From Pseudomonadaceae bacterium (GTDB lineage Bacteria > Pseudomonadota > Gammaproteobacteria > Pseudomonadales > Azotimanducaceae), in the NCBI GenBank assembly GCA_024743435.1, contig JANSWO010000001.1, forward strand, positions 865,665-929,664: a stretch of DNA of 64,000 bases. The letters run 5' to 3'. The position numbers were made by a program, and so were the translations under genes. Of the stretch, positions 63,028 to 64,000 are shown in pieces; position 1 is the stretch's first letter, and every line of letters starts with the position of its first letter. The notes beneath the pieces were generated by a model that was not told where the DNA came from, searched no databases, and saw only the letters and a list, made by a program, of their open reading frames with translations.

Positions 63028-63423
63028 CTATGCGGTCTTCAATGATTTGGTTAGCACCCCCACACGACATCGCCCTTCCTCACGGTGACAAAGTCGCTCG
63101 TTAAAGCGCTCAGCATCATCGCCATAGATTGACTCATCATCAGGCAATGTGGCTATGAGCTTTGACAACATTTTCAGATGCTTTGGCTCAGAGACTAAGT
63201 GGTGATATACCCAACGACCTTCTTTCTCCGCTGTTAGCAAACCGACCTGGCGTAGGACTTTGAGATGTCGTGAGAGCTTGTACTGAGGTTCTAGCAGGCT
63301 ATCCACGAGTTCGCATAGACATGCTTCTTCCTGGGTTGTCGCAAGCAACCGCACGATTCTTAAACGTGTTCTGTCGCACAACGCCTGGAAAATGTCTTCG
63401 ATTGGGACTTCAATTACTTGCAT
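63028..63423 (-). CDS. ArsR/SmtB-family metalloregulator
   Basis: Winged-helix repressor of 131 residues from ATG 63423. It has FQALCDRTRLRIVRLL, the recognition helix region QYKLSRHLKVLRQVGLL and the wing AEKEGRWVYHHL. The metal-sensing alpha3 motif CLCEL (CxC) at about residue 31 fits As(III)- or Cd/Pb-type sensors. A -10 GATAAT lies six bases before this ATG, so the mRNA would be leaderless, and no ribosome site is present. It is divergent from a CDF metal-transporter gene and shares an inverted-repeat operator with it. Confidence 0.9.
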   Translation of the reverse strand: MQVIEVPIEDIFQALCDRTRLRIVRLLATTQEEACLCELVDSLLEPQYKLSRHLKVLRQVGLLTAEKEGRWVYHHLVSEPKHLKMLSKLIATLPDDESIYGDDAERFNERLCHREEGRCRVGVLTKSLKTA

Positions 63424-63445
63424 AGTTGCATTATCGTGCAACTAT
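63422..63445. promoter_or_regulatory. ArsR operator: 9-6-9 perfect inverted repeat
   Basis: ATAGTTGCA - ttatcg - TGCAACTAT, perfect 9-bp arms, in the arsR/CDF divergent region. It covers the arsR -10 element and the first codon of arsR, and lies just upstream of the CDF start. Position and symmetry are what is expected of a dimeric ArsR-family operator repressing both genes. Confidence 0.7.
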
Positions 63446-63458
63446 TAGTTCATGACAA
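63430..63458 (-). promoter_or_regulatory. arsR sigma-70 promoter
   Basis: Minus-strand -35 TTGTCA (63453-63458, five of six consensus), 17-base spacer and -10 GATAAT (63430-63435, five of six). Initiation about seven bases downstream would fall on the A of the arsR ATG, predicting a leaderless mRNA. Confidence 0.65.
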
Positions 63459-64000
63459 GGCCTTTGGTCTCAGACCACAATAAAGAAATGACGGACGATT
63501 GTTGCTCAATTGAAGTCGAGTCTAAGGAACAGGCGCGGGTTCTGTGGATGGTGCTCGGTATTAACGCCGCTATGTTTGTGGCGGAGTTCATTGCGGGCGT
63601 CATCGCACAATCGACCGGATTGATTGCTGATTCTTTAGACATGCTTGCTGATGCCGTTGTCTACTGCGTGAGTTTGTACGCCGTAGGTCGGTCTGCAAAC
63701 CTGAAGAACCGAGCAGCGACGCTTAGCGGCGTGCTCCAAATACTTCTCGCGGTCAGTGTTGCCGGAGAAATATTGAGGCGGACGATTATGGGTAGCGAAC
63801 CAGAGCCCACCCTCATGATCGGCGTTAGCTTAATCGCACTCGTTGCAAATGTGATCTGTCTGGCACTGATTGCCAAGCACCGTGATGGTGAGGTTCACAT
63901 GAGGGCAAGCTGGGTATTTTCAAAGAATGACGTTATCGCCAATGTCGGCGTCATTGCCGCCGGAGGGTTAGTTCTATTGCTTGATGCGCATTGGCCTGAC
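63452..64000 (+). CDS. Cation diffusion facilitator (CDF) metal transporter, partial at window end
   Basis: The frame is open to the right edge; 183 codons are visible. After a soluble N-terminus with a Cys pair (MTDDCCSIE, reached from ATG 63488 or with twelve more residues from 63452) come helices LWMVLGINAAMFVAEFIAGV, then GLIADSLDMLADAVVY with the metal-site Asp pair, SGVLQILLAVSVAGEIL, MIGVSLIALVANVICLALI and WVFSKNDVIANVGVIAAGG. This matches the CDF cation transporters commonly paired with ArsR regulators. It would export divalent metal. The divergent arsR gene and shared operator imply metal-induced expression. Confidence 0.85.
   Translation, partial: MTRPLVSDHNKEMTDDCCSIEVESKEQARVLWMVLGINAAMFVAEFIAGVIAQSTGLIADSLDMLADAVVYCVSLYAVGRSANLKNRAATLSGVLQILLAVSVAGEILRRTIMGSEPEPTLMIGVSLIALVANVICLALIAKHRDGEVHMRASWVFSKNDVIANVGVIAAGGLVLLLDAHWPD

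Noticed and set aside
62873..63088. 71-residue frame upstream of arsR
   Set aside because: It overlaps the arsR 3' end, has no ribosome site and follows the degenerate AAAGCRG repeats.

Overview
The window is a 64 kb stretch of a GC-rich (by eye somewhat under 60% G+C) bacterial chromosome with dense, bidirectional coding, mostly ATG/GTG/TTG starts behind GGAG-type ribosome sites, and many stop-start overlaps. Lipoprotein and outer-membrane genes, an H-NOX/hybrid kinase pair, a GGDEF/EAL protein, DUF3034, TspO and a truncated haemoglobin point to a Gram-negative, aerobic, probably marine gammaproteobacterium. The large set of SDRs, acyl-CoA enzymes, flavin monooxygenases, luciferase-like oxidoreductases and a WS/DGAT suggests lipid, steroid or hydrocarbon-type metabolism. 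No rRNA, tRNA, CRISPR array or insertion sequence was found.

Layout. 1-3.9 kb: end of an EamA transporter, an SDR, then a wax-ester synthase/GNAT/SnoaL group. 3.9-11.1 kb: a gas and c-di-GMP region. It holds a leftward four-gene operon (cupredoxin, GGDEF/EAL, DUF3034, truncated haemoglobin lipoprotein), a tiny PLDc_N membrane protein, and a rightward H-NOX plus hybrid histidine kinase. 11.1-15.8 kb: leftward GFA protein, Baeyer-Villiger-type monooxygenase, FAD oxidoreductase and epoxide hydrolase. 15.9-25.4 kb: a rightward trio of a putative outer-membrane barrel, a 2293-residue Rhs/YD-repeat protein with a TonB-plug-like N-terminus and an HExxH C-terminus, and a subtilase. 25.5-28.6 kb: a LuxR-hydrolase fusion and an MDR reductase. 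28.6-32.8 kb: a leftward, translationally coupled S41 protease, lipoprotein, nitroreductase and M20 amidohydrolase set.

33-36.5 kb: a small unknown protein, a luciferase-like oxidoreductase, an MFS transporter and a TauD dioxygenase. 36.5-37.5 kb: a 1.1 kb non-coding block with a REP-like palindrome cluster, two long hairpins and a candidate small leftward transcript. 37.6-49.8 kb: DEAD-box helicase, zinc alcohol dehydrogenase, two SDRs, a second luciferase-like protein, acyl-CoA ligase, TspO, patatin, a DUF1570-like lipoprotein, a PanE-like reductase and DUF3237. 50-57 kb: cell-wall hydrolase, GPH transporter, hot-dog protein, acyl-CoA dehydrogenase, VOC protein, SDR, serine hydrolase and a zinc-ribbon HEAGH membrane protein. 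57.5-62.8 kb: a flavin monooxygenase, then a cobalt-type nitrile hydratase operon headed by an Ntn-type asparaginase, then a glycosyltransferase. 63-64 kb: a divergent ArsR/CDF metal cassette sharing an operator, cut by the window edge.

The strongest leads are the plug-Rhs-zincin/subtilase operon, the gas-sensing/c-di-GMP neighbourhood, and the small transcript with a near-perfect Shine-Dalgarno and an 11-codon frame near 37.2 kb.
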